A stretch of DNA of 64,000 bases from positions 1,415,229 through 1,479,228 of the forward strand of contig NZ_NWTM01000001.1 of assembly GCF_004137795.1 (NCBI RefSeq). Direction: 5' to 3'. Shown here one piece after another: positions 40,021-50,584 of this stretch (position 1 is the first letter of the stretch; each line of letters opens with the position of its first letter). The position numbers were made by a program, and so were the translations under genes. The DNA comes from Pectobacterium zantedeschiae (GTDB lineage Bacteria; Pseudomonadota; Gammaproteobacteria; Enterobacterales; Enterobacteriaceae). The notes beneath the pieces were generated by a model, which had not been told where the DNA came from, did not search any database, and was given only the letters and a program-made list of their open reading frames with translations.

Positions 40021-40608
40021 TTAGACGACTTTGGCATACTCAAATGCTGACGTGCCTTCACCCAGCGTGGTTTCCCACTCCGACCTATTCTGAACAACGG
40101 CCAGAATTAATCTGTCGTGCATGATTTTTATGGCATCACCCAGCACCATGGTTTTCCCACTTAATGACAGCTGCTCTTGCGCCAGCAGACAGAGGCAGGC
40201 TTTATCTCCCGCTTCCGCTACCAAAAAGCATGCCGTTTCATGGGTTTCAGTGAGCTGTACTTGCACAACGTCACCCGCCTGCGGTGAATAGGACACAGCA
40301 TCCGGCTGTTGGATGAAATGCCAGCTTTTCGGCATTAACGGTTTCAGGAATCGGGTTGCTACGAGTGCATTCAAAACCAGCTCGCCTTGAAGGTCACGAT
40401 GCAATGCCGCTTTCTGACATTTGTCATTATAAGTAAAAAATAACGCGGCATCGTCAACGCAAAATGCACATTCATTAAATGCATCCGGCGTTAACATTTT
40501 AGACGGAAAACGAGAACGGAATAACATGCCGTTAGCCAAATCCAACATCAGGCGATCGTGTTCAGTATCAAAATACCAGCGCCAGTTATCGTCAGGTTTT
40601 AACTTCAT
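40021..40608 (-). CDS. zapC: Cell division protein ZapC
   Basis: FtsZ-associated protein that promotes bundling of FtsZ filaments at mid-cell. 195 residues (E. coli 180). The N-terminus [34 protein letters not shown] and the central [22 protein letters not shown] and [11 protein letters not shown] are typical. The C-terminus is about 15 residues longer than in E. coli. The ATG follows a weak AGGG. The next gene on the minus strand upstream is pyrD. Confidence 0.95.
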   Translation of the reverse strand: MKLKPDDNWRWYFDTEHDRLMLDLANGMLFRSRFPSKMLTPDAFNECAFCVDDAALFFTYNDKCQKAALHRDLQGELVLNALVATRFLKPLMPKSWHFIQQPDAVSYSPQAGDVVQVQLTETHETACFLVAEAGDKACLCLLAQEQLSLSGKTMVLGDAIKIMHDRLILAVVQNRSEWETTLGEGTSAFEYAKVV

Positions 40609-40757
40609 ATTATTTACCCTTCGCCTTCACAGTAGAAATATCAGAAATGGCTGATTGTGTTTTCTTACATCACAATAATCATTCATCGTAATGAACATCC
40701 GGTAAGAACATCAGACATCAGTTGATAGATTATTAACGCAAACGGATAAAATATAGA

Positions 40758-40789
40758 CTAGCTGGGGGGATAAATAAACCCCCAGCTAG
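40758..40789 (-). terminator. Hairpin downstream of pyrD
   Basis: Perfect 11-bp stem CTAGCTGGGGG/CCCCCAGCTAG with a 10-base loop, 20 bp past the pyrD stop. Only scattered T follow on the minus strand. Confidence 0.7.
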
Positions 40790-40808
40790 AAATGAAAGGA
40801 ATTTCGGA

Positions 40809-41819
40809 TTAAATATGTGTAACGATATCTTTAATCAGACGAGGACCGTGGAAAATAAAGCCTGAATATATCTGTACCAGCGACGCACCAGCATCCATTT
40901 TTTCACGCGCGGCAACCAAAGAATCAATTCCACCAACGCCAATAATAGGTAAACGCCCCGCTAATTCCTGTGACAAACGACGGATAATTTCCGTGCTGTG
41001 CGTCTGCAAAGGACGCCCACTTAATCCCCCCGTTTGCCCACAGTGATTTAATCCCTGAATCAATTTTCTATCGAGAGTTGTGTTCGTGGCAATCACACCA
41101 TCGATGTTATGACGAACCAGGCTATCGGCAATTTGGATCAATTCCTCTTCAGAAAGATCCGGCGCGATCTTCACTGCCACAGGAACATATTTCTGATGCT
41201 TCTCTTTTAATTCTGTCTGCTTATTCTTTATCGCTAACAAAAGATCGTCCAGCGCTTCACCATATTGCAGGCTGCGTAATCCCGGCGTATTGGGTGACGA
41301 AATGTTGATAGCGATATAACCCGCGTGAGGATAAACCTTATCCATACAGATCAAATAATCGTCTTTACCTTGCTCAACTGGCGTATCTTTATTCTTGCCA
41401 ATGTTGATCCCTAATACGCCGCCAAAACGGGTTTTCTTTACATTCTCGACCAGATAGTCCACACCTTTATTATTGAAGCCCATCCGATTGATCAGACCTT
41501 CCGCTTCCACTACGCGGAATAATCTCGGTTTGTCATTACCGGATTGTGGACGCGGCGTTACCGTTCCCACTTCAATAAAACCAAACCCCATTGCGCCTAA
41601 TGCATCGATACATTCGCCGTCTTTATCTAATCCCGCAGCCAGACCAAGCGGGTTTTTAAAAGATAATCCCATGCAGGTAACAGGTTTAGTCGGAACAGAT
41701 TGACGGACGAGAAATTCAAAAGGCGTGTTGGTAATACGGCGTAATTGTTGGAAGGTCAGCTCATGCGCACGCTCTGGATCGAGCTGAAACAGGGCTTTTT
41801 TGATAACGGGATAGAACAT
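40809..41819 (-). CDS. pyrD: Dihydroorotate dehydrogenase (quinone), class 2
   Basis: Membrane-associated flavoenzyme oxidising dihydroorotate to orotate with quinone, step four of pyrimidine synthesis. 336 residues as in E. coli. N-terminal amphipathic helices (about 1-40) bind the membrane. Motifs: [51 protein letters not shown] with the catalytic Ser region, ATNTT, and IGVGGIDS for FMN. A PurR-type box lies about 110 bp upstream. Confidence 0.98.
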   Translation of the reverse strand: MFYPVIKKALFQLDPERAHELTFQQLRRITNTPFEFLVRQSVPTKPVTCMGLSFKNPLGLAAGLDKDGECIDALGAMGFGFIEVGTVTPRPQSGNDKPRLFRVVEAEGLINRMGFNNKGVDYLVENVKKTRFGGVLGINIGKNKDTPVEQGKDDYLICMDKVYPHAGYIAINISSPNTPGLRSLQYGEALDDLLLAIKNKQTELKEKHQKYVPVAVKIAPDLSEEELIQIADSLVRHNIDGVIATNTTLDRKLIQGLNHCGQTGGLSGRPLQTHSTEIIRRLSQELAGRLPIIGVGGIDSLVAAREKMDAGASLVQIYSGFIFHGPRLIKDIVTHI

Positions 41820-41929
41820 ATTGTCTCCTGAGATCCCTATCGCAAAGGTATCTTGCCTACGCTGGAAGTAAGCAATAGTGGATTACGGTTTAACTCACGG
41901 TCGGTGATGGTAGTGCCATCTTTGCGGAA

Positions 41930-41945
41930 AGTAAAACGTTTGCGG
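41930..41945 (-). promoter_or_regulatory. PurR operator upstream of pyrD
   Basis: On the minus strand CCGCAAACGTTTTACT matches the PurR consensus ACGCAAACGTTTTCNT at nearly all positions, with CGCAAACGTTTT intact. PurR control of pyrD is known in E. coli. Confidence 0.7.
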
Positions 41946-42022
41946 AAGTAAGAAATTGGCCTGAAGGAAAATGTCACACGCGGCAGGCTACCGCGTGTGA
42001 CAGATGGATTAGTGTAGCAGGA

Positions 42023-44638
42023 TTAGTCTTGCAGTGCCTTGCTGATCTTTTCGAACAGATCGCCAGACAGATTTTCCAACGTCTTCAGTTGCTCCAGAGC
42101 CTGACGCATTTGCGCCTGACGTTTAGCATCATAACGTTTTAAGCGGATCAGCGGTTCGATCACGCGTGCCGCAACCTGCGGATTCCGGGTGTTCAGATCG
42201 GTCAGAATTTCCGTCAGGAAGCGATAACCACTGCCATCTTCAGCATGGAAAGCCGACGGGTTCGAGGCCGCAAACGCCCCCACCAATGAACGCAGGCGGT
42301 TAGGATTGTTCAAGCTAAATGAACGGTGTTGCAGCAGCTCACGCACGCGAGTCAGCACATCATCAGCCGGGCTGGTGGCTTGCAGTACAAACCATTTATC
42401 CATGACCAAACCATCCTGATGCCAGCGGTCATCAAACTGCGCCAGTAGTTCATCACGCACAGGCAGTTGAGCATCCACCGCCGCCGACAGCGCGGCCAGC
42501 GAATCCGTCATGTTATCCGCCTGACGGAATTGCTCCCGCACCAGTTTACTCGCCTGATCCGCATCGCTGAATGCCAGATAATGCAGACAGATATTACGCA
42601 GCGCGCGTTTGCCCATATCCGCATGTTCGATACGATATTGTGGCGCGTGATTCGCGTGATATACCGCCAGCCACTCATCGGCCATTTCTTTCGCCATGGT
42701 GTGCGTCATACTTTCACGTACGGCAGCGATCGCCGTAGGATCGATGATATCAAACAGCTCAGCAATTTCATTTTCGCTAGGCAATGTCAAAATCTGAGAA
42801 GCCAGCATCGGATCCAGCTTTTCGTCCAGCAACACGCCACGGAAGGCATCGATAACATGCATTGGCACGGAAAGCGGCTGCTTTTGCTGATAGCGGGAAA
42901 CGTTCAGGCGAATATAATTGGCCAGCAGACTCTGTGCCGCATCCCAACGTGAGAACGCATTGCTCGCGTGACGCATCAAGAACGTCAGTTGTTCATCGCT
43001 CCAAGCATAGTTAAGTTTTACTGGCGCAGAGAACTCACGTAATAAAGAAGGAATCGGGCGGCAAGGTACCTGATCGAAAATAAAGGTCTGTTCGGATTCG
43101 GTCACATTGAGTATAGACGCCAGCAGTTGCCCCTCTTTTTGTAACGGGATCACCTGCCCTTGCGGATCGTACAGCTCAATATCTAATGGAATATGTAGCG
43201 GCAGCTTCTGCTGTTTGTCGGCACCAACTGGCGTCATTTGGCTCACGCTCAGCAGGTACTGTTGCGTCTGCGGATCGTAATCATCACGTACGGTCAGCAC
43301 TGGCGTGCCCGACTGACTGTACCAACGGCGGAACTGCGTGAGATCAACACCGGAAGCCTCTTCCATCGCCAGCACAAAGTCATCACAAGTCGCTGCGCTG
43401 CCGTCGTGACGCTCAAAATATAGACGAATACCAGCCTGGAAGCCTTCTTCGCCTAATAATGTGTGCATCATGCGGATCACTTCCGATCCTTTTTCATAGA
43501 CCGTCAGCGTGTAGAAGTTATTCATCTCAATCACCTGATCGGGACGAATCGGATGCGACATCGGGCTGGCATCTTCAGCAAACTGCGCACCGCGCATCAC
43601 ACGCACGTTATCAATACGATTCACCGGACGCGACCCCAGATCGGAGCTGAACTCCTGATCGCGGAACACAGTCAGCCCTTCTTTCAGACTAAGCTGGAAC
43701 CAATCGCGGCAAGTAACGCGGTTGCCCGTCCAGTTATGGAAATATTCATGGCCGATCACCGCTTCAATATTCAGATAGTCTTTATCCGTCGCAGTTTCAG
43801 CCTTGGCCAGCACGTATTTAGAGTTGAATACGTTCAGCCCTTTGTTTTCCATCGCCCCCATGTTGAAGAAATCAACGGCGACGATCATATAAATGTCGAG
43901 ATCGTATTCGAGACCGAAACGCTCTTCGTCCCACTTCATCGAGTTTTTCAGCGAGGTCATCGCCCAGCCAGCGCGATCGAGGTTGCCACGGTCAACAAAC
44001 AGCTCTAATGCAACATCACGGCCGGAACGTGTGGTGAAGCGATCTTGAAGGACATCAAAATCTCCTGCAACCAGCGCGAAAAGATAAGCAGGTTTCGGGA
44101 ACGGATCCTGCCATTCAATCCAGTGACGGCCACCTTCCAGCTCCCCTTGTGCAATACGGTTGCCGTTAGAGAGTAAATAAGGATAGCGAGCTTTATCCGC
44201 GGTGATACGCGTCGTGAATTTTGCCAGCACATCCGGCCGGTCAAGGTAATAGGTAATGTGGCGGAAACCTTCGGCCTCACACTGCGTACAGAGTGCTTCT
44301 CCAGAGAGGTATAGCCCTTCCAGCGCGCTATTGGCGGCAGGATTGATGTCCGTTTCGATGCTGAGCGTAAAACGCGCGGGCAATTGTGTCACAATCAGGC
44401 CATCGTCCTGCTGCTGGTAATGTGTCCACGGCTGTCCATCAACGCTCAGGCTAATCAGCGTTAGTCCTTCACCATCCAGCTTCAACGGCGCGCCAGTTTC
44501 CCCCTGTAACACCACCTGACTAACGGCTTTTACGCGAGTTTTTTCAGCATGGAGATCGAAATCCAGCGCAATGTCGGTAATGGTGTAATCCGGCGCACGG
44601 TAGTCATGGCGATATTTTATTTGCGGCTGTTGATTCAT
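42023..44638 (-). CDS. pepN: Aminopeptidase N
   Basis: Zinc aminopeptidase of the M1 family, the main cytoplasmic aminopeptidase of enterobacteria. 871 residues from the ATG at 44638 (MNQQPQIKYRHDYRAPDY, E. coli 870); a frame extension to 44668 is not supported. Substrate-binding GAMEN (MGAMENKGLNVFN) and zinc site HEYFHNW with the downstream Glu in LKEGLTVFRD. C-terminal helical domain ends NLSGDLFEKISKALQD. GAGGTGG upstream of the start. Divergent from pncB. Confidence 0.98.
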   Translation of the reverse strand: MNQQPQIKYRHDYRAPDYTITDIALDFDLHAEKTRVKAVSQVVLQGETGAPLKLDGEGLTLISLSVDGQPWTHYQQQDDGLIVTQLPARFTLSIETDINPAANSALEGLYLSGEALCTQCEAEGFRHITYYLDRPDVLAKFTTRITADKARYPYLLSNGNRIAQGELEGGRHWIEWQDPFPKPAYLFALVAGDFDVLQDRFTTRSGRDVALELFVDRGNLDRAGWAMTSLKNSMKWDEERFGLEYDLDIYMIVAVDFFNMGAMENKGLNVFNSKYVLAKAETATDKDYLNIEAVIGHEYFHNWTGNRVTCRDWFQLSLKEGLTVFRDQEFSSDLGSRPVNRIDNVRVMRGAQFAEDASPMSHPIRPDQVIEMNNFYTLTVYEKGSEVIRMMHTLLGEEGFQAGIRLYFERHDGSAATCDDFVLAMEEASGVDLTQFRRWYSQSGTPVLTVRDDYDPQTQQYLLSVSQMTPVGADKQQKLPLHIPLDIELYDPQGQVIPLQKEGQLLASILNVTESEQTFIFDQVPCRPIPSLLREFSAPVKLNYAWSDEQLTFLMRHASNAFSRWDAAQSLLANYIRLNVSRYQQKQPLSVPMHVIDAFRGVLLDEKLDPMLASQILTLPSENEIAELFDIIDPTAIAAVRESMTHTMAKEMADEWLAVYHANHAPQYRIEHADMGKRALRNICLHYLAFSDADQASKLVREQFRQADNMTDSLAALSAAVDAQLPVRDELLAQFDDRWHQDGLVMDKWFVLQATSPADDVLTRVRELLQHRSFSLNNPNRLRSLVGAFAASNPSAFHAEDGSGYRFLTEILTDLNTRNPQVAARVIEPLIRLKRYDAKRQAQMRQALEQLKTLENLSGDLFEKISKALQD

Positions 44639-44861
44639 ATAAAGTTTCCACCTCGTCATAAGCATCAAAGATCAAGTCTAAGCCTGTTATCTTAATGTTA
44701 CCACGACAAAATAATGAGGATAATCATCGTACCGTGGTTTACTCCCGCACGTCTCGCTATGTTGTCGTAATGTAATAAACAGATAATCAAGGTATACTGA
44801 CCGGACATTGCTGATTGTCCCGATGGTGGATAGGCATCTTACAAGGATGCTGTAACGCATT

Positions 44862-46067
44862 ATGACTTTGCACACTTCCCCGATTCTGCACTCATTGCTG
44901 GATACCGATGCCTACAAGCTGCACATGCAGCAGGCGGTGTATCATCACTACTATGATGTCGACGTTGCGGCTGAGTTTCGCTGTCGCGGTGATGAGTTAT
45001 TAGGCATTTACGCCGACGAGATCGCCCATCAGGTTGATCTGATGCGTTTCTTGTCATTGAGTGACGATGAGTTCACCTATCTTTCTTCTTTGCCGTTCTT
45101 TCAGCAGGACTATCTCCACTGGCTGCGGGACTTTCGTTTCAATCCGCAGCAGGTTTCAATCAAGAATAACGCTGGCAAGCTGGATATCCGCATCACCGGA
45201 CCGTGGCGTGAAGTGATTCTGTGGGAAGTCCCTCTGCTAGCAGTAATTAGTGAAGTCGTACATCGGCATCGTTCGCCCAACGTCACGACAGAGCAAGCGC
45301 TAACCCAGCTGTCAGCCTCACTGGAAATCTTCCGTCAGCGTAGCGTGGATGTAGATCTCAGCCAGTTTAAACTGATGGATTTCGGCACACGTCGTCGTTT
45401 CTCACGCGATGTCCAGCAAACCATCGTTACAACGCTGCAAGCCGATTTCCCTTATCTCATCGGCACCAGCAATTACGATCTGGCGCGCCGCTTGGGTATC
45501 ACGCCTGTCGGCACGCAGGCGCACGAGTGGTTTCAGGCACATCAGCAAATTAGTCCGACGCTAGCAAACAGCCAGCGTGCTGCACTACAAATGTGGCTAC
45601 GTGAATATCCCGCACATTTAGGCATTGCGTTGACTGATTGCATCACGATGGATGCCTTCCTCCGCGATTTCGATTTACCGTTTGCCGAAGCTTATCAGGG
45701 ACTGCGTCACGATTCTGGCGATCCGGTCGATTGGGGAGAGAAAGCCATCACACATTATCAACGCTTGAACATCGATCCGATGAGCAAAACGTTGGTCTTC
45801 TCCGACAATCTGAATCTGGATAAAGCGCTGGCGCTGTATCGCCACTTCTACCAGCGCGTGAATCTGGTATTTGGCATGGGTACTCGTCTGACGTGTGACA
45901 TTCCCGACGTGAAGCCGCTGAATATCGTGATCAAGCTGGTGGAATGTAATGGCAAGCCGGTGGCAAAGCTCTCCGATAGCCCAGGTAAAACCATTTGTCA
46001 GGATCAGAACTTCGTGTGTGAGTTACGCAAAGCGTTTGACTTACCCCGCGTGAAAAAGGCCAGCTAA
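44862..46067 (+). CDS. pncB: Nicotinate phosphoribosyltransferase
   Basis: Joins nicotinate and PRPP to give nicotinate mononucleotide in NAD salvage. 401 residues (E. coli 400). Family motifs: [21 protein letters not shown], the His region [13 protein letters not shown] with the phosphorylated His, [21 protein letters not shown] and [14 protein letters not shown]. coli pncB is repressed by NadR; no convincing NadR box was found upstream here. Confidence 0.97.
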   Translation: MTLHTSPILHSLLDTDAYKLHMQQAVYHHYYDVDVAAEFRCRGDELLGIYADEIAHQVDLMRFLSLSDDEFTYLSSLPFFQQDYLHWLRDFRFNPQQVSIKNNAGKLDIRITGPWREVILWEVPLLAVISEVVHRHRSPNVTTEQALTQLSASLEIFRQRSVDVDLSQFKLMDFGTRRRFSRDVQQTIVTTLQADFPYLIGTSNYDLARRLGITPVGTQAHEWFQAHQQISPTLANSQRAALQMWLREYPAHLGIALTDCITMDAFLRDFDLPFAEAYQGLRHDSGDPVDWGEKAITHYQRLNIDPMSKTLVFSDNLNLDKALALYRHFYQRVNLVFGMGTRLTCDIPDVKPLNIVIKLVECNGKPVAKLSDSPGKTICQDQNFVCELRKAFDLPRVKKAS

Positions 46068-46259
46068 GGCTTTCATCCATAGAGGTTGACCAACTTTGCA
46101 GCAGATTCACCGACATGAGCGAAAACTTCGCGCCATTCCGGTGATTTCTGCTTGTGTCCTGTTGCATCGCAAGTAACATAGCGAATGGCTCGGATTGGGC
46201 CACTCACCGTTTTAAACACGATATATTTCTTAAACACGATTAATTAAAGAGAGAATTTT

Positions 46260-47660
46260 ATGAGCGTAGTGCCTGTAGTCGATGTACTGCAAGGCCGTGT
46301 CGCCGTTGACAGCGAAGTCACCGTGCGCGGCTGGGTACGTACCCGGAGAGATTCTAAAGCCGGTATCTCCTTTATCGCCGTTTATGACGGCTCCTGCTTT
46401 AATCCATTACAGGCTGTCGTTAATAATAATCTCTCGAATTACCAGGATGACGTACTGCGTCTGACTACGGGTTGCTCCGTTGAAATCACCGGTAACGTTG
46501 TCGCCTCTCCGGGTGAAGGTCAGAGCTTCGAGCTGCAAGCAACCAACGTCAACGTCGTCGGCTGGGTTGACGATCCTGATACCTATCCCATGGCGGCGAA
46601 ACGCCACAGCATTGAATACCTGCGTGAAGTCGCGCATTTGCGCCCGCGTACCAATCTGATCGGTGCCGTTGCGCGTGTTCGTCATACGCTGGCGCAGGCG
46701 ATCCACCGCTTCTTCCACGAGAACGGTTACTTCTGGGTGTCTACCCCGCTGATTACCGCATCTGATACCGAAGGCGCGGGTGAAATGTTCCGCGTTTCTA
46801 CCCTCGATCTGGAAAACCTGCCACGTACCGAACAAGGTAAAGTGGATTTCAGCCAAGATTTCTTTGGCAAAGAAGCGTTCCTGACCGTATCTGGCCAGTT
46901 GAATGGCGAAACCTACGCCTGTGCACTGTCCAACGTATATACCTTTGGCCCAACTTTCCGCGCCGAAAACTCCAATACCAGCCGCCATCTGGCTGAGTTT
47001 TGGATGATCGAACCCGAAGTTGCTTTCGCTTCTCTGGATGACGTCGCTGCTCTGGCGGAAAATTTGCTGAAATATGTTTTCCAAGCCGTACTGAACGAGC
47101 GCGCCGATGATATGGCATTCTTTGCTGAGCGCGTTGATAAAGAAGCGATCACACGACTAGAGAAATTTGTCAGCTCCGATTTTGCACAGGTAGATTACAC
47201 CGATGCTGTCGACATTCTGCTGAACTGCGGACAGCAGTTCGAGAACCCTGTTTACTGGGGCGTCGATCTCTCCTCTGAACATGAGCGCTATCTGGCGGAG
47301 CAACACTTCAAAGCACCGGTTGTCGTTAAAAACTATCCGAAAGATATTAAAGCGTTCTATATGCGTATGAACGACGACGGCAAAACCGTTGCCGCGATGG
47401 ATGTTCTGGCACCGGGAATCGGTGAAATCATCGGGGGCTCTCAACGTGAGGAGCGTCTGACGCAGCTGGACAGCCGTCTGGAAGAGATGGGGCTGAATAA
47501 AGAAGATTACTGGTGGTATCGTGATTTACGTCGTTACGGCACCATTCCCCATTCCGGTTTCGGTTTAGGTTTCGAACGATTAATTGCCTATGTTACCGGA
47601 GTACAAAATGTGCGCGATGTGATTCCTTTCCCACGCACACCAAGGAACGCCAGTTTCTAA
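46260..47660 (+). CDS. asnS: Asparaginyl-tRNA synthetase
   Basis: Class IIb synthetase charging tRNA-Asn. 466 residues as in E. coli. N-terminal OB fold (about 1-105, with [19 protein letters not shown]), motif 2 region [21 protein letters not shown], and motif 3 [15 protein letters not shown] near the C-terminus. AGAGAG lies before ATG 46260. Strong terminator downstream. Confidence 0.98.
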   Translation: MSVVPVVDVLQGRVAVDSEVTVRGWVRTRRDSKAGISFIAVYDGSCFNPLQAVVNNNLSNYQDDVLRLTTGCSVEITGNVVASPGEGQSFELQATNVNVVGWVDDPDTYPMAAKRHSIEYLREVAHLRPRTNLIGAVARVRHTLAQAIHRFFHENGYFWVSTPLITASDTEGAGEMFRVSTLDLENLPRTEQGKVDFSQDFFGKEAFLTVSGQLNGETYACALSNVYTFGPTFRAENSNTSRHLAEFWMIEPEVAFASLDDVAALAENLLKYVFQAVLNERADDMAFFAERVDKEAITRLEKFVSSDFAQVDYTDAVDILLNCGQQFENPVYWGVDLSSEHERYLAEQHFKAPVVVKNYPKDIKAFYMRMNDDGKTVAAMDVLAPGIGEIIGGSQREERLTQLDSRLEEMGLNKEDYWWYRDLRRYGTIPHSGFGLGFERLIAYVTGVQNVRDVIPFPRTPRNASF

Positions 47661-47700
47661 ATAAAAATTTAATATAAGTAAAACAAATATGTAGAAAAGA

Positions 47701-47729
47701 AGAGTCGGGTTTCCCGGCTCTTTTTTTTT
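47701..47729 (+). terminator. Rho-independent terminator of asnS
   Basis: AGAGTCGGG/CCCGGCTCT (one G-U pair) with a short TTT loop, then nine T. Confidence 0.9.
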
Positions 47730-47762
47730 AATTTTTGTTATGTCTCACAAAGTTCCCTAATT

Positions 47763-47823
47763 TTTACATTTAGACACACATTATTTCCATTTGTTACTCG
47801 ATTGCGAAGTTTGTAGCATCTTT
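47763..47823 (+). promoter_or_regulatory. OmpR binding region of ompF
   Basis: Three adjacent 20-bp blocks, TTTACATTTAGACACACATT, ATTTCCATTTGTTACTCGAT and GCGAAGTTTGTAGCATCTTT, follow the spacing and the T-rich/ACA-type pattern of the F1-F3 OmpR sites I recall upstream of E. coli ompF. A weak -10 at about 47849-47856 follows. Confidence 0.65.
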
Positions 47824-47861
47824 AGGGTGGATTAACTAGCGAGCGAATGGAAAACTGCGTT

Positions 47862-47955
47862 CAGACACAGGAAGACACCAAACTTTCAGGAATAGTTCCC
47901 TAAAGAATTATTTATGGCAGTGGCAGGTGTCTAAATAACACCAATGAGGGTAATA
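47862..47955 (+). promoter_or_regulatory. Conserved ompF 5' leader
   Basis: The leader keeps the E. coli ompF blocks CAGACACA, AAGACACCAAACT, AATAGTTCC, GGCAGTGGCAGGTGTC and GAGGGTAATA. GACACC (47874-47879) can pair with GGTGTC (47926-47931). In E. coli the ribosome-binding end is the MicF target; whether the same RNA acts here was not checked. Confidence 0.6.
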
Positions 47956-49014
47956 ATGATGAAACGCAACATTCTTGCAGTAGTAATCCCAGCGCTGTTA
48001 GTCGCAGGTGCTGCCAACGCAGCAGAAATCTATAATAAAGATGCGAACAAGCTGGATCTGACTGGTCGTGTACACGCGGGTTATAAATTTGCTAATCAAG
48101 ACGCAGATAGCGAAGACAATACCAGTGCACGTCTAGGCTTTAAAGGCCAGACTCAGATCACTAGCGATGTGACTGGTTACGGTACTTTTGAATACCAATT
48201 CGATGCTAATAACACTGAAGAAAATAACGCGGGTCAAGGTAAAACTCGTAAAGCATTTGCTGGTTTGAAATTCTCTGATTTCGGTTCTTTAGACTATGGT
48301 CGCAACACAGGTGTTGCATACAACGGTCTGGCTTACACCGACGTTCTGCCAGAAAACGGCGGCGATAGCAGCGTCACTGATACTCTGACTGGTCGTGTCA
48401 GCAGCGCCGCAACTTATAACACCTCTAACTTCTTTGGTCTGGTTGACAACTTAGGTTTTGGTCTGCAATACGTTGCCAAGAATGAAAGCGGTACTCGTAT
48501 CGATCGCAGCCACGGCGATGCATGGGCAACGTCTCTGTCATATGACACTGATTTCGGCGTAGGTGTTGTTGCTTCTTACGGTTCTCAAGAACGTACTGCC
48601 AATCAGCGTGCATCAACGGCTGGCGGTGAACGCGCAGACGTATGGGCTACTGGTCTGAAATACGATGCGAACAACGTCTACGTTGCAGCAACCTATGGCG
48701 AAGGTCGTAACTTCTTCAGAACAACTGGTACTACTTTAGCTGATGAAAGCAAAATCTTTGAAGTGGTTGCACAGTACAACTTCGATTTCGGCCTGACTCC
48801 AACTCTGGCTTACGTTTCTCGTAAAGATAAAATCAATACCGCTGCTAATTTAAATGACTACGGCGTTAAATACGCAAGCGTTGGCGCAACTTACGCATTC
48901 AACAAAAACTTCTCTACCTACGTTGAGTACGATATCAGCCTGATTAAGAAAGATAACCAATATGGTCTTCCGAACAACGACACTGTTGACGTCGGTGTAA
49001 TCTACCAGTTCTAA
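47956..49014 (+). CDS. ompF: OmpF-type general porin
   Basis: Trimeric outer-membrane diffusion porin. Start MMKRNILAV at 47956 follows GAGGGT; the ATG at 47944 lies before that site and is rejected. Signal peptide ends AGAANA, mature AEIYNKDANKLDL. 352 residues (E. coli 362), 16-stranded barrel, constriction-loop segment DYGRNTGVAYNGLAYTDVLPENGGD, terminal Phe in VGVIYQF. Position between asnS and aspC is that of E. coli ompF, and the leader is conserved, so I prefer ompF over ompC. Confidence 0.95.
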   Translation: MMKRNILAVVIPALLVAGAANAAEIYNKDANKLDLTGRVHAGYKFANQDADSEDNTSARLGFKGQTQITSDVTGYGTFEYQFDANNTEENNAGQGKTRKAFAGLKFSDFGSLDYGRNTGVAYNGLAYTDVLPENGGDSSVTDTLTGRVSSAATYNTSNFFGLVDNLGFGLQYVAKNESGTRIDRSHGDAWATSLSYDTDFGVGVVASYGSQERTANQRASTAGGERADVWATGLKYDANNVYVAATYGEGRNFFRTTGTTLADESKIFEVVAQYNFDFGLTPTLAYVSRKDKINTAANLNDYGVKYASVGATYAFNKNFSTYVEYDISLIKKDNQYGLPNNDTVDVGVIYQF

Positions 49015-49061
49015 GTTGTCGCAGCATAACGTAACGAGCTAATCGTTCGTATTGCAGAAAA

Positions 49062-49088
49062 AGGCAGGGCTTTGGCTCTGTCTTTTTT
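49062..49088 (+). terminator. Rho-independent terminator of ompF
   Basis: AGGCAGGGC/GCTCTGTCT (with G-U pairs), then six T. 48 bp past the ompF stop. Confidence 0.85.
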
Positions 49089-49321
49089 ATTGCGTGTTGG
49101 ATAGCCATCACTGATGAACCACTGCAGACGACATTGAAAATACTCGCCACGTTTTCTTTTTCTGCTTTGCGCCAATTATTCTCGTCTAACCAGTCTTTTA
49201 TTTCGTCTCTCTCCTTCTCCCTGTTATTTCCCTTTCTTTTTGACATCAACGGTTGGCAAAGCCTTTTACTGACGGTACTCTGAGGATTCATATTTCATCT
49301 CAGTTATGGAACATTCTGGCA
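49089..49321. other. Intergenic region before aspC
   Basis: Holds the aspC promoter and leader. A reverse-strand frame with [19 protein letters not shown] exists but has no ribosome site and overlaps ompF; I do not call it. No RNA gene is recognised. Confidence 0.35.
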
Positions 49322-50512
49322 ATGTTTGAAAATATCTCTGCCGCACCAGCCGATCCTATTCTCGGGCTGACCGATCTTTTCCGCGCCGATGACCGCGCGA
49401 ATAAAATCAATCTGGGTATTGGTGTCTATAAAGATGAAACCGGCAAAACTCCGGTTCTGACCAGCGTAAAAAAAGCAGAACACTATCTGCTGGAAAATGA
49501 AACCACCAAAAATTATCTGGGCATTGACGGTCTGCCAGCATTCGGTCAGTGCACGCAGGAACTGCTGTTTGGCCAGCAGAATGCCATCATTGCCGACAAA
49601 CGTGCTCGTACAGCACAAACTCCAGGCGGAACGGGTGCGTTGCGCGTAGCTGCTGATTTTATCGCTAATCAGACGTCTGCCAAACGCATCTGGATCAGCA
49701 ATCCAACCTGGCCAAATCACAACAACGTCTTCTCTGCCGTCGGTTTGGAAGTATGCCAGTATGATTACTACGATGCCGCGAACCACGCGCTGGATTTTGA
49801 TGGCTTACTAAGTAGCCTGAGCGCCGCACAAGCAGGTGACGTGGTACTGTTCCACGGCTGCTGCCACAACCCGACCGGTATTGATCCTACCGCTGAACAG
49901 TGGGCTAAGCTGGCAGAATTGTCAGTAGCAAAAGGCTGGCTACCGCTGTTTGACTTCGCCTATCAGGGATTTGCCCGTGGGCTCGAAGAAGACGCAGAAG
50001 GCCTGCGACTTTTCGCTGCGAAGCACGATGAACTGATCGTATGCAGCTCATATTCTAAAAACTTCGGTTTGTACAATGAGCGCGTCGGTGCCTGCACGCT
50101 GGTTGCCGCAGATGCCGCTACCGCAGACAAAGCATTTAGTCAGGTGAAAGCCGCCATTCGCGCCAACTACTCTAACCCACCGTCACACGGTGCGACCATT
50201 GTCGCTACCATTCTGGGCAACGACGCGCTGAAAGCCATTTGGGAACAGGAATTGACGGCAATGCGTGAACGTATTCAGCGTATGCGTCAGTTGTTCGTCA
50301 ATACCTTACAGGAAAAAGGTGCGCAGCAGGATTTCTCCTTCATCATCAACCAGAATGGGATGTTCTCATTCAGCGGTTTAACCAAGGAACAGGTTCTGCG
50401 TCTGCGTGATGAATTCGGCGTTTACGCAGTGAATTCTGGCCGTATCAACGTTGCAGGGATGACGCCAGAAAACATGGCACCGCTCTGCGAAGCGATTGTC
50501 GCCGTACTCTGA
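49322..50512 (+). CDS. aspC: Aspartate aminotransferase
   Basis: PLP-dependent class I aminotransferase exchanging aspartate/2-oxoglutarate and oxaloacetate/glutamate. 396 residues from [14 protein letters not shown], the E. coli length. PLP lysine in [14 protein letters not shown] (about 246), [14 protein letters not shown], and the substrate Arg in [10 protein letters not shown] near the C-terminus. An in-frame GTG/ATG upstream at 49253 is not needed. Confidence 0.98.
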   Translation: MFENISAAPADPILGLTDLFRADDRANKINLGIGVYKDETGKTPVLTSVKKAEHYLLENETTKNYLGIDGLPAFGQCTQELLFGQQNAIIADKRARTAQTPGGTGALRVAADFIANQTSAKRIWISNPTWPNHNNVFSAVGLEVCQYDYYDAANHALDFDGLLSSLSAAQAGDVVLFHGCCHNPTGIDPTAEQWAKLAELSVAKGWLPLFDFAYQGFARGLEEDAEGLRLFAAKHDELIVCSSYSKNFGLYNERVGACTLVAADAATADKAFSQVKAAIRANYSNPPSHGATIVATILGNDALKAIWEQELTAMRERIQRMRQLFVNTLQEKGAQQDFSFIINQNGMFSFSGLTKEQVLRLRDEFGVYAVNSGRINVAGMTPENMAPLCEAIVAVL

Positions 50513-50533
50513 GTCGTCCAACGATCAAAAAAG

Positions 50534-50557
50534 CCGACACACTGTGTCGGTTTTTTT
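50534..50557 (+). terminator. Rho-independent terminator of aspC
   Basis: CCGACAC/GTGTCGG with loop ACT, then seven T. Confidence 0.9.
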
Positions 50558-50584
50558 ACTTCTACTTTTCAACGCAATAAAACA

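Noticed and set aside
44760-44790. Possible NadR box before pncB (TGTT and TAAACA half sites)
   Set aside because: Spacing does not fit the 18-bp TGTTTA-N6-TAAACA site.
46407-47084. Minus-strand frame of 225 codons opposite asnS
   Set aside because: Antisense shadow of a highly conserved synthetase gene; no supporting signal.
48944-49291. Minus-strand frame of 115 codons over the ompF 3' end
   Set aside because: Crosses the ompF terminator, overlaps coding sequence and has no ribosome site.
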